Of a DNA stretch of 64,000 bases, positions 32,020 to 40,687 are shown in pieces (position 1 is the stretch's first letter; every line of letters starts with the position of its first letter). The translations under genes were made by a program, and so were the position numbers. The DNA is from an uncultured Allorhizobium sp. (GTDB lineage Bacteria; Pseudomonadota; Alphaproteobacteria; Rhizobiales; Rhizobiaceae). Under the pieces are notes generated by a model, which worked only from the letters and a program-made list of their open reading frames with translations, had not been told where the DNA came from and did no database searches. The stretch covers positions 823,960 through 887,959 of the forward strand of contig OY288189.1 in the NCBI GenBank assembly GCA_958439205.1. The letters are read 5' to 3'.

Positions 32020-32110
32020 GTCTTGATATTCTTGATTTGTTCTCTTTTCGGGCTGGGCGTGGTATCGTCCTCAGCAGTAGAAACCACGGGCAACGCAAGG
32101 GAAAACGACG

Positions 32111-34249
32111 ATGGCGCGAACCTTCATCGGGGAACTGATTTTTCGTTTCAGAGATGACGCCTCAGCGAAGGCGAAAACTGCAGCAACCTCGATCGGCGGC
32201 TCGGTGTCCGACATTGAGCGCGCTGCGCGGCGTCTGAGCACTGCACCCTTCGGGGCAAAGCTACAACGCGACCTGGAGAAGCTGGGGGCATCGGCATCGG
32301 ACCTCGACAAGCTCAGGGCCTCGTGGGAGCGGATGCACACCAGCATGTCGTCCCGGAACCTGTCCAAGGCTGCGAAGGCCAACGAAATCGCCTCATGGTC
32401 GATGGCAGCGAGAGGTCACTTCGCGGGACTAGCCTCCCAGATCAAAGGCGCGGACGACCGGACCAAGGGGCTTGTAGGAAGCATCAACCAGCTGATGAAA
32501 CTCGGCGCTTACAGCTTTGCCGGCGGATCGTTGGTCTACGGTGGCGGGATAGCAGTCCGGGAGGGCCTGCGCGCATCTGCCAGTGAGCGGAGGGAGCGTG
32601 CGCTTCAGCACTACGCCAACCTCCCGCAAAATGAGCGCGATCAGATCGAGGGCCAGTCTCAGAGCCTCGCCGGCAAGTATCGTCTCACCCAGGCCGACGT
32701 CATGGAGCTGATGCGAGAATCCCGCCTCTCCATGCCTGGTGCAGATGCGGCCTTCGGGGTGTCCGAACAGCTCGCCCAGGCATTCAAGATGCTGCAGCTC
32801 CGCATGGGGCCTGAGAACGCGCTGGACGGTCTCCGCGTGCTCATGAAGGGTTTCGACAACGTCGCGCTCACCGAGCGGCCGGAGGCCGTCAAGCAGGCCC
32901 TAGCCGCCTATGTGAAGGCCCAGCAGATCACCGGCAAGGACATGAGCCCCGAGGATCTCGCCCAGGCCATCAAGTACGCTCGATCCGCGGGCAAAGTCTT
33001 TTCGGAAGACTTCCTATTCAAATGGATGCCGATGATGATTGCCGAGGTCGGCGGCTCCGATACCGGTACCCAGCTGCGCGCTGGTTTCGATCAATTCGTT
33101 GTCGGCCGCGCCTCCAAAGCATCGCTGGCGAAGCAACGGGAGTACGGTCTCCGCGACGGCGACAATCGTCTAATCGGGCAGAACGATTTCACTCAGAACC
33201 CGGTGAAGTGGGTGCAAGACTTCGTGCTGCCAGCGCTGGAAAAGCAGGGCATCACCAAGGATGATCCCACCGAGATGGCGCGCGCTATCGGGGAGCTGAC
33301 CAACAATCGACTGTCCTCGGATCTCATCCTTCGACTGATCGAGAACTACGCCCAGTACGAGCGCCAGGTAGCAATGGCAGAGAAAGCGATCGGCCTTGAC
33401 GGTGCGTCCTCGGTTGATGCTCTCGATGCCTTCTCAAGCCTCGCCGGGTTGACCTCCTCGCTGAAGAACCTCGCCGGGGCCGTGGTGCCGATGGAAACGA
33501 TCAGCCAGGGCATGAACAGCCTATCTGATGCCATCAACACGCTGCAGCAGGCGTGGAGGGATGGAGATCCCGCCGCCCGCCTCGGCATCGGCGCGGCTGG
33601 TGTCGGTGCGGCCTACGGCGCGTGGGGAGTTGGAAAGGCGGTTGCCGGCCTCTTCACTGCCGGCCTGAACCTCAACGCCGCGGCTACCTCTCTGCAGGCC
33701 GCTGCCGTGGCTCTCGGCGGAACAGGTGGCGTTCCGGGCGACGTTCCGGGCAAGGGCAAAGGCTCCGCAGCCGGGGGCTTGGCCGCACTTGCCGGCCGTA
33801 TTGCGGGTGTCGCGGGTCTCGGAACACTGCTCTCCGGATCCTCAGGCCCAGTGGATCCGAAGGAGCGCGACAACAGGCTGCGTCGAACCTTTGACGAGTG
33901 GGTAAAGACGCACCCATTCATTCCTGAGCGGAAGGCAATCCAGGAACAGCCAGCCATCCCATATGGCTCGCTCGTCCGAGACCCGGGCGCCCACGGCGAT
34001 CGCCTTGCAAACTACCCGGGGGTCGATGCTGCAAAGCATGCCGGCAAGGAGCTGCAGGACGCTCTCAGCATCACCGCTGTTCCGGTGGTGGACGGCTCCC
34101 AGATCAAGGCTGCTCTCGCAGATGCAAAAGCACTTAAGGAAACGCTGGGGAGCATCGGCGGGGTGGTCAGCGCCGCTGCCCAGAAGGCGAAGCAACAGAT
34201 GGATGCCGAGGTTCGCCGGAGCTTTTCTGACTATGGCGTTGCACCGTAA
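32111..34249 (+). CDS. Phage tail tape-measure protein
   Basis: A 712-residue protein with the composition of tape-measure proteins: a helical N-terminal third (FIGELIFRFRDDASAKAKTA, then LEKLGASASDLDKLRASW), a long helical middle, and Gly/Ala-rich hydrophobic segments (GIGAAGVGAAYGAWGVGKAV and AGLAALAGRIAGVAGLG-like) near residues 495-575. In phages it sets tail length and enters the host envelope at injection. It is followed 12 bp later by a tail-hub gene. No other virion gene is in the island, so it may be a relic, or may act with a helper phage. Confidence 0.75.
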   Translation: MARTFIGELIFRFRDDASAKAKTAATSIGGSVSDIERAARRLSTAPFGAKLQRDLEKLGASASDLDKLRASWERMHTSMSSRNLSKAAKANEIASWSMAARGHFAGLASQIKGADDRTKGLVGSINQLMKLGAYSFAGGSLVYGGGIAVREGLRASASERRERALQHYANLPQNERDQIEGQSQSLAGKYRLTQADVMELMRESRLSMPGADAAFGVSEQLAQAFKMLQLRMGPENALDGLRVLMKGFDNVALTERPEAVKQALAAYVKAQQITGKDMSPEDLAQAIKYARSAGKVFSEDFLFKWMPMMIAEVGGSDTGTQLRAGFDQFVVGRASKASLAKQREYGLRDGDNRLIGQNDFTQNPVKWVQDFVLPALEKQGITKDDPTEMARAIGELTNNRLSSDLILRLIENYAQYERQVAMAEKAIGLDGASSVDALDAFSSLAGLTSSLKNLAGAVVPMETISQGMNSLSDAINTLQQAWRDGDPAARLGIGAAGVGAAYGAWGVGKAVAGLFTAGLNLNAAATSLQAAAVALGGTGGVPGDVPGKGKGSAAGGLAALAGRIAGVAGLGTLLSGSSGPVDPKERDNRLRRTFDEWVKTHPFIPERKAIQEQPAIPYGSLVRDPGAHGDRLANYPGVDAAKHAGKELQDALSITAVPVVDGSQIKAALADAKALKETLGSIGGVVSAAAQKAKQQMDAEVRRSFSDYGVAP

Positions 34250-34261
34250 GGAGGGGCAGAT

Positions 34262-35278
34262 ATGAGCTTTGTTTCGAACAGCTACCGTGTCGAGTTGAAC
34301 GGCCAGGACGTCACATCCCGCCTGGATCCACTCCTCACTTCGATCTCGGTCACGCGCGCAGCGGAGGCCGCGTCAGATACCTGCACGATCAACTTAGCCG
34401 ACGCCGAGGGCAAGATTGCACTACCCGGCGAACGTGCGCCGGTTCTGGTGTCCATAAACGGTGCTCGCGTCTTCAGCGGATTCGTGTCTGACGTCACCGC
34501 CTCGTTCGGCAAAGGCGAAGGCCGAACCCTGGAGATCGGGGCGAGCTCGGTGCAGAACGGGTCCAAAGTCACTGAGCCCGTACTCCGCAGCGCGGACGAT
34601 CTGTCGTTCGCTGATGTGGCGAGGCAGTGGGGCCAGAAGGCGGGGCTTGCCGTCACCGTAGCCGGGTCAGTTGCTTCGGTATTCAGGCCGTACTGGATTA
34701 TGCAAAATGAAAGCTTCATGTCCTGGGGCCAGCGCATGGCTCGGGAGATCGGCGCTTCCTTCAAGATCCTTGGCTCCGAGGCGTACTTCGTCGGGGTCAA
34801 TGAGGGCATCTCCGGATCCGGCAAGACGTTGACGCCGATCGATGCCGTTTACGGGGACAACCTGATCTCCGGCTCTATCAGCCCCATGATCAGCCGGCCA
34901 AAGTTCAAAAACGTCGAGATCTCCTACTTCGACGTCCAAAAGGGTAGGCGCGTCAATGTCCCGGTGGAGACCGGCATCGACGATGTCGACACCGCGCTGC
35001 GCACCGTGATTTCCGCTGCAGACGAGGCCGAGGCCAAACAAAAGGCTCAGGCCATCGGCAAGCAATCCGATCGTGAAAAAGGCGGCGGCTCCGTGGTCAT
35101 CCTCGGCGCCGAATATGCCGAGCCGGAAGCTATCTGCAACATCCGTGGTGTCCGCCCGGGGGTCGACGGCGGCTACCGCATCGCATCCGTGAACCACAAT
35201 CTCTCGAAGGGCTCCGGCTTCACGACCTCCCTCGAGCTCAAACAGCCGCAGGACGGTGCTGGAGTGGACCAGCGTTGA
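34262..35278 (+). CDS. Phage late control D / baseplate hub protein
   Basis: A 338-residue protein of the gpD/VgrG-like hub family. N-terminal barrel repeats include VELNGQDVTSRLDPLLTSIS and GARVFSGFVSDV; the FRPYWIMQNESFMSWGQRMA segment and the later KAQAIGKQSDREKGGGSV and YRIASVNHNLSKGSGFTT parts are typical. In P2-like and Mu-like tails it forms the hub that carries the spike. AAGGAGGGG precedes the ATG. With the tape-measure gene it forms the only recognisable virion module. Confidence 0.88.
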   Translation: MSFVSNSYRVELNGQDVTSRLDPLLTSISVTRAAEAASDTCTINLADAEGKIALPGERAPVLVSINGARVFSGFVSDVTASFGKGEGRTLEIGASSVQNGSKVTEPVLRSADDLSFADVARQWGQKAGLAVTVAGSVASVFRPYWIMQNESFMSWGQRMAREIGASFKILGSEAYFVGVNEGISGSGKTLTPIDAVYGDNLISGSISPMISRPKFKNVEISYFDVQKGRRVNVPVETGIDDVDTALRTVISAADEAEAKQKAQAIGKQSDREKGGGSVVILGAEYAEPEAICNIRGVRPGVDGGYRIASVNHNLSKGSGFTTSLELKQPQDGAGVDQR

Positions 35279-35397
35279 CCCGATGCGCCGGAAGGCAACG
35301 CGCGCCATAGCTAAGCTTCAATACAAAAACTGGTCAGCTACTGGACGCGCAACCCAGGATTTGCTTCTCTCTGATCGCTATTTCAGGGGGGCGTACA

Positions 35398-37122
35398 ATG
35401 GTCCAGGTTTCTTATCGGTCCAGATATATTAAGGCATTGAAGGTCGGCGAGATCGAGGCAAAATGGAGTGCCAATGGTCAGCGCATCCTGCGCTATTCGA
35501 TAGATTTCTGGCAGACTGAGCTGGGCCTGCACAAGCAGGTAAGCGCTCCCGAGATCTACCTTCTGGAGATCAAGGTGGGTGAACTGCTCGACCGGTGGGA
35601 TAGGCTTGCTGATGAGCACTATCGCAAGTCTCAATTGGCCGCCAGCAAGGAAGCCTGCGATGCGATGACTGCAGAAGCCGGCGCAAAGTTGGCAGCGGTT
35701 AGCAAGATCCTCGAGTGGACCCTTAGCCGTAACGACCAAGTTGACTGGGAGAAACTGAAAGACAGGTCAGTTTACACAGGGCCTATGTCTTACCGCGCGG
35801 CAAAGCCATCTCGGAAACCCATCCCGGAGCCGGTTCTATTCGATCCCCATATTTCCTTCTGGGATGTCGTTTTCGGCCGTCGTGCTCGTAAGCAGGAGCA
35901 GGCTCGCGCTCTTTATGAGGCGGATCAGGAAGACTGGAAGCGGAAGACGGAAGAGGCAATCGCTATTCACAACGGCAATGTGGACGAGTGGCGCTTGGCA
36001 AAAGAGCAATACGAAGCCGAATGCAAGCAGAAGCGCGATGAGTTCGTGTCCGCTCAGGACGCAGGCAACGCCAAGATTGATCAACTTGCACAGGACGTTA
36101 AAGCTGGCGATCCAAGAGCGGTGATCGAACACGCTAACCTAGTTCTCGATGCCTCCGACTACGCCGGCCTTTTCGAAAAATCCTATGAGCTGGATTACCA
36201 GGCCGCCCCAGCCAAGTTGCTGCAAATTGAATACGAGCTTCCGTCCCTCGACAGGATGCCGACCTTAAAGTCGGTGAAGTTCACGCCCTCCACTGGAGAA
36301 GTGAAAGAAACACATCTTTCCGACAAGGAGCAAAAAGCAAACTTTGACTCCGCGTGTTACCAGATTTGCCTTCGCACTCTTCATGAGCTCTTCGAGGCCG
36401 ATGAGCATGGCAATCTTGACGTGATACTCTTCAACGGGTTCTCGACCAGCGTGAACCGATCAACGGGTAAAGATACCAGAAGCTGCATCATGTCCGTCCT
36501 GGTGAAGAAGGCGGATTTTGAGCAGATCGATCTCGCGAGAGTAGAGCCGAAAGCTTGTTTCAAGAGCTTGCGAGGCGTTTCAGCCTCGTCTCTCGCAGCC
36601 CTGGCGCCGATCGCCCCTGTCATGGAAATGAACAAACAGGACAAGCGCTTTATCGACGCAAAGGAGGTCATTGCAGGCCTCGACACCGCCACCAACATTG
36701 CCGCGATGGACTGGGGTGACTTCGAGCACCTCATAAGAGAGCTGTTCGAAAAGGAATTCGCGTCACGAGGTGGCGAGGTTAAGATAACGCAGGCAAGCAG
36801 CGACGGTGGCGTTGATGCCATTGCGTTCGATCCTGACCCGATCACCGGCGGGAAGATCGTCATCCAGGCGAAGAGATACACCAAGACTGTTGGGGTATCA
36901 GCCGTTCGTGACTTGTACGGCACCCTGCAGCATGAGGGTGCCTCCAGAGGGATCTTGATTTCGACCGCCGATTACGGGCCCGATGCTCATCAATTTGCCT
37001 CCGGTAAGCCGATAAGCCTTTTCACCGGCTCGCATCTTCTCCATCTTCTGCAGAAACACGGTTACAATGCGAAGATCGATCTCATAGCTGCGAGGAAGGA
37101 GCTTAACCTGCGGAACAGCTAG
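35398..37122 (+). CDS. Mrr-like restriction endonuclease with long N-terminal region
   Basis: A 574-residue protein. The last ~125 residues are an Mrr_cat PD-(D/E)xK nuclease: WGDFEHLIRELFEKEF, then Asp469-Gly-Gly-Val-Asp473 and the Gln490-Ala-Lys492 motif in IVIQAKRYT. The first 250 residues are charged and probably coiled coil, and the middle (about 270-410) is a separate domain of unknown type. Mrr-type enzymes cleave modified or foreign DNA, so a defence role is likely. GGGGGG lies about 8 bp before the ATG. No cognate methylase is adjacent, in keeping with type IV behaviour. Confidence 0.82.
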   Translation: MVQVSYRSRYIKALKVGEIEAKWSANGQRILRYSIDFWQTELGLHKQVSAPEIYLLEIKVGELLDRWDRLADEHYRKSQLAASKEACDAMTAEAGAKLAAVSKILEWTLSRNDQVDWEKLKDRSVYTGPMSYRAAKPSRKPIPEPVLFDPHISFWDVVFGRRARKQEQARALYEADQEDWKRKTEEAIAIHNGNVDEWRLAKEQYEAECKQKRDEFVSAQDAGNAKIDQLAQDVKAGDPRAVIEHANLVLDASDYAGLFEKSYELDYQAAPAKLLQIEYELPSLDRMPTLKSVKFTPSTGEVKETHLSDKEQKANFDSACYQICLRTLHELFEADEHGNLDVILFNGFSTSVNRSTGKDTRSCIMSVLVKKADFEQIDLARVEPKACFKSLRGVSASSLAALAPIAPVMEMNKQDKRFIDAKEVIAGLDTATNIAAMDWGDFEHLIRELFEKEFASRGGEVKITQASSDGGVDAIAFDPDPITGGKIVIQAKRYTKTVGVSAVRDLYGTLQHEGASRGILISTADYGPDAHQFASGKPISLFTGSHLLHLLQKHGYNAKIDLIAARKELNLRNS

Positions 37123-37296
37123 GGAGCTCCCGAATGCTTTCGGCCGCTTATCGTGATCGCTGGGCGGGCGCCGATCTAGCCTCTGATGCGGGCAAATCGA
37201 CGGGCTAGCCAAATGTCACATTGAAATCTTGATCGGTTTAGTATTTGAGTTTCGAGCAACAAGCCTAGCGCGCCGTTGGGACCCCAATAGCGGTTG

Positions 37297-38091
37297 ATGA
37301 TTGGCAGGGGGAAGAAGTTGTATCGTCCTATCAACGACGACCATGCGATCGAACGTGTAAAGTTCTCGCTTCTCTTGAATAAGCCACTAACTCCTAGGGC
37401 AGTCGCTGCTGTCGAAGAGCGGCATGATGATTGGCGCCAGTCATTGCCGGCTCATGCGTCCACACAAATCACTGAGAACGTGAACGGCCGGTCGATAAAA
37501 CTACCGTCAGCAGTTTTTGGCTTCCTGCAGCCTGACGCAAGCCCGCTGTGGTCTATGAACGTGGGTGGGAGTCGAGTCGACGTCGAGTGTTTCCTGTACA
37601 CTAGGTGGGCTCGAGTCTGGACGGAAGCTAGGGGCCTCTTGGCTTCAGCGGCAACGGTACTATCTACAACTAAAGAACCTCCGCTGGTCTATGGGCTGAG
37701 TCTCGAGGTTCGCGATGCTTTTCGCTCTGAAGATGAAAGCTGGCGTATTTCGGAACTTTTTAGACCGAACAGCCTCCTGCCAGCTAAGGCGATGGGTGCC
37801 GATGGACCTTGGAGCACGATCACGTCGTGGCTGGTTGGAGAAACTGAACACATTCGTTGTCTGCATATGTTCGAAGCGGAAGCCTCCCGCATTGGATCGG
37901 AGATCGAAGTGAACATGACGCATACCCAGACCCAGAACACTGGTCGGGATCTTACTTTCGCTGAAGTCGTTGCAGATGAAGCGCATTTGATCGATCAGAT
38001 CATGGGTTCCTTGCATCAATCGAACAAGGAACTCGTTAACGAGGTTCTGGCAGCATCGGTATGTGAGCGCATCGGACTGAGGAACAGTTAA
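37297..38091 (+). CDS. TIGR04255-like protein
   Basis: A 264-residue protein resembling the TIGR04255 family in length and layout: an N-terminal strand-helix (IERVKFSLLLNKPL), an aromatic middle (FLYTRWARVWTEARGLLASA) and a C-terminal helix (DEAHLIDQIMGSLHQSNKEL). The family has no known function but is frequent on mobile elements, often with a partner gene. It overlaps the next gene by one base (TAATG), so the products probably act together. The start at 37297 has no strong ribosome site. Confidence 0.6.
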   Translation: MIGRGKKLYRPINDDHAIERVKFSLLLNKPLTPRAVAAVEERHDDWRQSLPAHASTQITENVNGRSIKLPSAVFGFLQPDASPLWSMNVGGSRVDVECFLYTRWARVWTEARGLLASAATVLSTTKEPPLVYGLSLEVRDAFRSEDESWRISELFRPNSLLPAKAMGADGPWSTITSWLVGETEHIRCLHMFEAEASRIGSEIEVNMTHTQTQNTGRDLTFAEVVADEAHLIDQIMGSLHQSNKELVNEVLAASVCERIGLRNS

Positions 38092-38795
38092 TGGCAAACT
38101 TTTACGGGGCTGAGCGACCAGACTTTATTCGCTTCGGCGGATTGCTTTCGAATTTGCCTTATGACGAAACTGTTGGCTCGGCGGATGATTTCGATCAAAA
38201 CTTAGACCTCGAGCCGCAGGAAGAAATCGAATCTCACCATTTCGATCACGCCGTTTTACGGGTGAATGCGAAGCTGGTGCGTGCCAGGATTGTAAGCGGC
38301 CTGGTGCGGCACCAGGTAGGTTGGAAAGATCTCGAAACGGCTGTGCGATTTATACCTTCAGCAGCCGACCATGAGAGGGTGTTCCATTCTCTTGAGAAGT
38401 GGCCGCGGCGGCGGCATGAGCCCGAGTTCAACAACAGTTTCTGTATGGTGATCGCTCGTGACTTGGGCCGCCTTCAAGCAGGATGGGCAGGCGAAGGCTC
38501 TGTTGCACCTTCTACGGAAACGATTAGAGATTTCTTCAGAGTGGCGACTCTGCTACCTGCCGATACAAGAGAGCCCGAGGCTGAAGTTGATCCGGATGAT
38601 GGGAGCGTTACCCTCCGATGGTTAAGTGAAGGTGCAACAGAGTCATTTTCGCTGACGTTTTTCGGGCGCGGTGAAGTGATTGGCTTCCTATCTACCTCGC
38701 CTGCGGAACCGGCTTGGAAGATCAACGTTGGCGACTTCGCTCTGCTGTCCGAGAAGCTCGGGCAGGAAAAAATCGCAAACGTAATACGCGACTGA
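38091..38795 (+). CDS. Partner protein of the TIGR04255-like gene
   Basis: A 234-residue soluble protein of unknown function. A long mixed region (RARIVSGLVRHQVGWKDLET) precedes a beta-rich C-terminal half (DGSVTLRWLSEGATESFSLT, FFGRGEVIGFLSTSPAEP). The start overlaps the upstream stop by one base. No catalytic motif is visible. Coupling with a TIGR04255-like protein suggests a two- or three-protein system. Confidence 0.62.
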   Translation: MANFYGAERPDFIRFGGLLSNLPYDETVGSADDFDQNLDLEPQEEIESHHFDHAVLRVNAKLVRARIVSGLVRHQVGWKDLETAVRFIPSAADHERVFHSLEKWPRRRHEPEFNNSFCMVIARDLGRLQAGWAGEGSVAPSTETIRDFFRVATLLPADTREPEAEVDPDDGSVTLRWLSEGATESFSLTFFGRGEVIGFLSTSPAEPAWKINVGDFALLSEKLGQEKIANVIRD

Positions 38796-38804
38796 TTGCC
38801 CGCG

Positions 38805-39341
38805 ATGACTTGTGCAACGATTTGTCCGGATGAATCGATGCAGTTGGACCCGGATTCTCCTGGTCCGATCGGCTGCGCTGAGCTTATATGCCGAGGCGCA
38901 TACGGTCAGTCGATGCATTATCGGAAGGGGAAGGTCACTTCCTCGTTCATAAAAAATGCTGATCTTCTCAATGGCAGCCTGTCTGTGTGGCGCGCTGAAC
39001 CAGATGAGCTGACTAGCGTTGAGAGGGTGGCCAGCATACTCGAAGCGGTTGCCCCAGCAGACAACCGGCTTTTTGATCTATTCGGTGCATCCGCTGGTGA
39101 TGTTCGTGGTGTTCGTGTAGCGAACTCGGATGGACGGCAGGTCTTGCATATATATGACGATTGCCGAACTGACGCCGCAGGCTCAAAAGATCCACAACAC
39201 GCGGTGATTTCGATTTGCCGCACGTTCGGATTAACCCCAGAAGACAGGGAGGGGGTGCTCTTCCAAGAGATTAAGGGAGAGCTGATCAAGCTACTGAAAC
39301 AGAACGTGATTTGGGGGCTACCCCTATCGGAGCGTGTATGA
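38805..39341 (+). CDS. Third gene of the TIGR04255-type operon
   Basis: A 178-residue protein of unknown function, starting 10 bp after the previous stop. It contains CATICPDESMQ, CAELICRGAYGQSMHYRKGK and a C-terminal amphipathic region KGELIKLLKQNVIWGLPLSE. Several Cys residues near the start could bind metal, but no motif is certain. Likely co-transcribed with the two genes before it. Confidence 0.6.
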   Translation: MTCATICPDESMQLDPDSPGPIGCAELICRGAYGQSMHYRKGKVTSSFIKNADLLNGSLSVWRAEPDELTSVERVASILEAVAPADNRLFDLFGASAGDVRGVRVANSDGRQVLHIYDDCRTDAAGSKDPQHAVISICRTFGLTPEDREGVLFQEIKGELIKLLKQNVIWGLPLSERV

Positions 39342-39457
39342 CCAAACGCGCTTGGAGCCACTCTTTGCTCTTTAGGTGAAGCGGCAAGGATCGCGTTGGC
39401 TGCGGCGCCGTCTGATGTTTGAAGCGGAGCCGGTCTCCAGCGCCATGGCGCGAAGGG

Positions 39458-40279
39458 CTAGTCCCAGCGGTGCGCCCACTGCCGCAGTTCCGCCTTCGCC
39501 TTCTCCGGCCAATCCTTCACAGGTGAGGGATAGACAATAATCTTCCCGCCTTCTGGCTTCCACGCTGCATAGGCGCGCTGATCTCGACCAGAAAGGAAGA
39601 TCATGCCCGCTTCGTCGAGGCACATATGGGGGCGGCACGAGGTACCGACGAAGTCGTCTCCTCTGAACTGGCCAGATCCGACGCCGGCCATCAAACCCTG
39701 AAAGTGCTCGAAATCAGATCCTAACAAATCGGACAGGCTTTTTGCGATGCCGGCGTTGGCAAAAGCCTCTGACGGATGCGACATCGAGCGCTCACGAAGC
39801 CTTTCCCAGCCCAGCGCGCCGTCCGGAGAGAAGGGAACCGATGCCAGTGCTCGTATCCCTTCCTGAGCGCTCCACTCCCAGCGGTCTTGATCGTGGCCCG
39901 GAACCTTGTTTGTGCTGAACTCGATGCGGTCCCCATCGACGCGATGCTCGACAGCGAAGCAATTTTCTAGGGGGCCATCGAACCGAGGACTGCCTCCCGA
40001 TGGAAAAGAAAGGACAAAAGGCGAGCTGTTGCAGGCGTTGCCACCTGGAGAGCTCGATCCCACGATTGCGATCGAACCTCCCAGAACATAGGCGGAGTCA
40101 AACGTGATGTATTCGTTTGCGTGAATCTCTCGACCGTCAACGAAAAGTGCCTTCTGGAAGTCTTCCTCTCGGACCTCCACGGTGTGCCCAGCGATCGAGC
40201 GTATTTCGATCGCTGGTGCAGTTCCAGCCATTCCCATCGTGAGCAGCGATGCTGCTGCAATCATCACGAGTCGTCTCAT
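39458..40279 (-). CDS. Exported protein of unknown function
   Basis: A 273-residue protein with a clear signal peptide (RRLVMIAAASLLTMGMAGTA, cleavage near TAPA-IE). The mature part is beta-rich with two conserved-looking Cys pairs (GNACNSSPF / ENCFAV and GTSCRPHMCLD). The ATG at 40279 fits the signal peptide; in-frame starts further up would spoil it. It is probably periplasmic. It lies on the opposite strand to the preceding operon. Confidence 0.65.
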   Translation of the reverse strand: MRRLVMIAAASLLTMGMAGTAPAIEIRSIAGHTVEVREEDFQKALFVDGREIHANEYITFDSAYVLGGSIAIVGSSSPGGNACNSSPFVLSFPSGGSPRFDGPLENCFAVEHRVDGDRIEFSTNKVPGHDQDRWEWSAQEGIRALASVPFSPDGALGWERLRERSMSHPSEAFANAGIAKSLSDLLGSDFEHFQGLMAGVGSGQFRGDDFVGTSCRPHMCLDEAGMIFLSGRDQRAYAAWKPEGGKIIVYPSPVKDWPEKAKAELRQWAHRWD

Positions 40280-40410
40280 CGGCCATCCTATAGTCTTGAA
40301 GATGCGTTTCGAGCCGACATTAGTGCGGCCGCCAAACAATAGTCGATGGTGCGCGCGCTTCGAAAGGCCAGGAGGCCAGAAATGCAAGGTGCTCTTTCCG
40401 CTACGGCGCC

Positions 40411-40560
40411 TCAATGGCAATGAACTCGCCCAGCCTTATTGTCCATGTGGCAGCACTGACCAGGAGGTGAACTCTTGCGGCATCCGCCCCCGTGAGCATG
40501 CGCCGGCGCAATGGATGCAGCGAGCAGTGCCGAGGTGAGCAAAATTCTAACAGTGGTCAT
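40411..40560 (-). CDS. Small secreted His/Cys-rich protein (YHYH/excalibur-like)
   Basis: A 49-residue protein: signal peptide (TTVRILLTSALLAASIAPAH), then HGGGCRKSSPPGQCCHMDNK and ending GRVHCH. This HGGGC...CHxD...HCH layout is a recurring short secreted motif in alphaproteobacteria, possibly metal- or calcium-binding. The ATG at 40560 follows GGAGGGG. No function is known. Confidence 0.65.
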   Translation of the reverse strand: MTTVRILLTSALLAASIAPAHAHGGGCRKSSPPGQCCHMDNKAGRVHCH

Positions 40561-40687
40561 GGTCCCCTCCCAACGTAGGAGGCGACAATAGCAATCAGCG
40601 CGAGCATGTCGATAAAGTTGTGTGATGAAGGTTAAATCGCGCCAATGGCGCGGATGATGTGCTTCATTGATGATGGCAGCATCTGAA

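Larger units (their letters stand above)
31734..32110. other. Repeat-rich region before the tail genes
   Basis: No gene supported in 377 bp. It holds the first copy of the 45-bp island repeat (31795-31839) and two GGGGAGGTCTTCCCC stem-loops (31866 and 32005). It probably forms the leader and promoter of the tape-measure gene; AAGGGAAAACGACG precedes that ATG. Confidence 0.55.

Noticed and set aside
31793..32098. Minus-strand frame sharing a C-terminal peptide with a minus frame at 42221-42439
   Set aside because: The shared peptide is only the reverse reading of the 45-bp repeat; neither frame has a ribosome site or other similarity.
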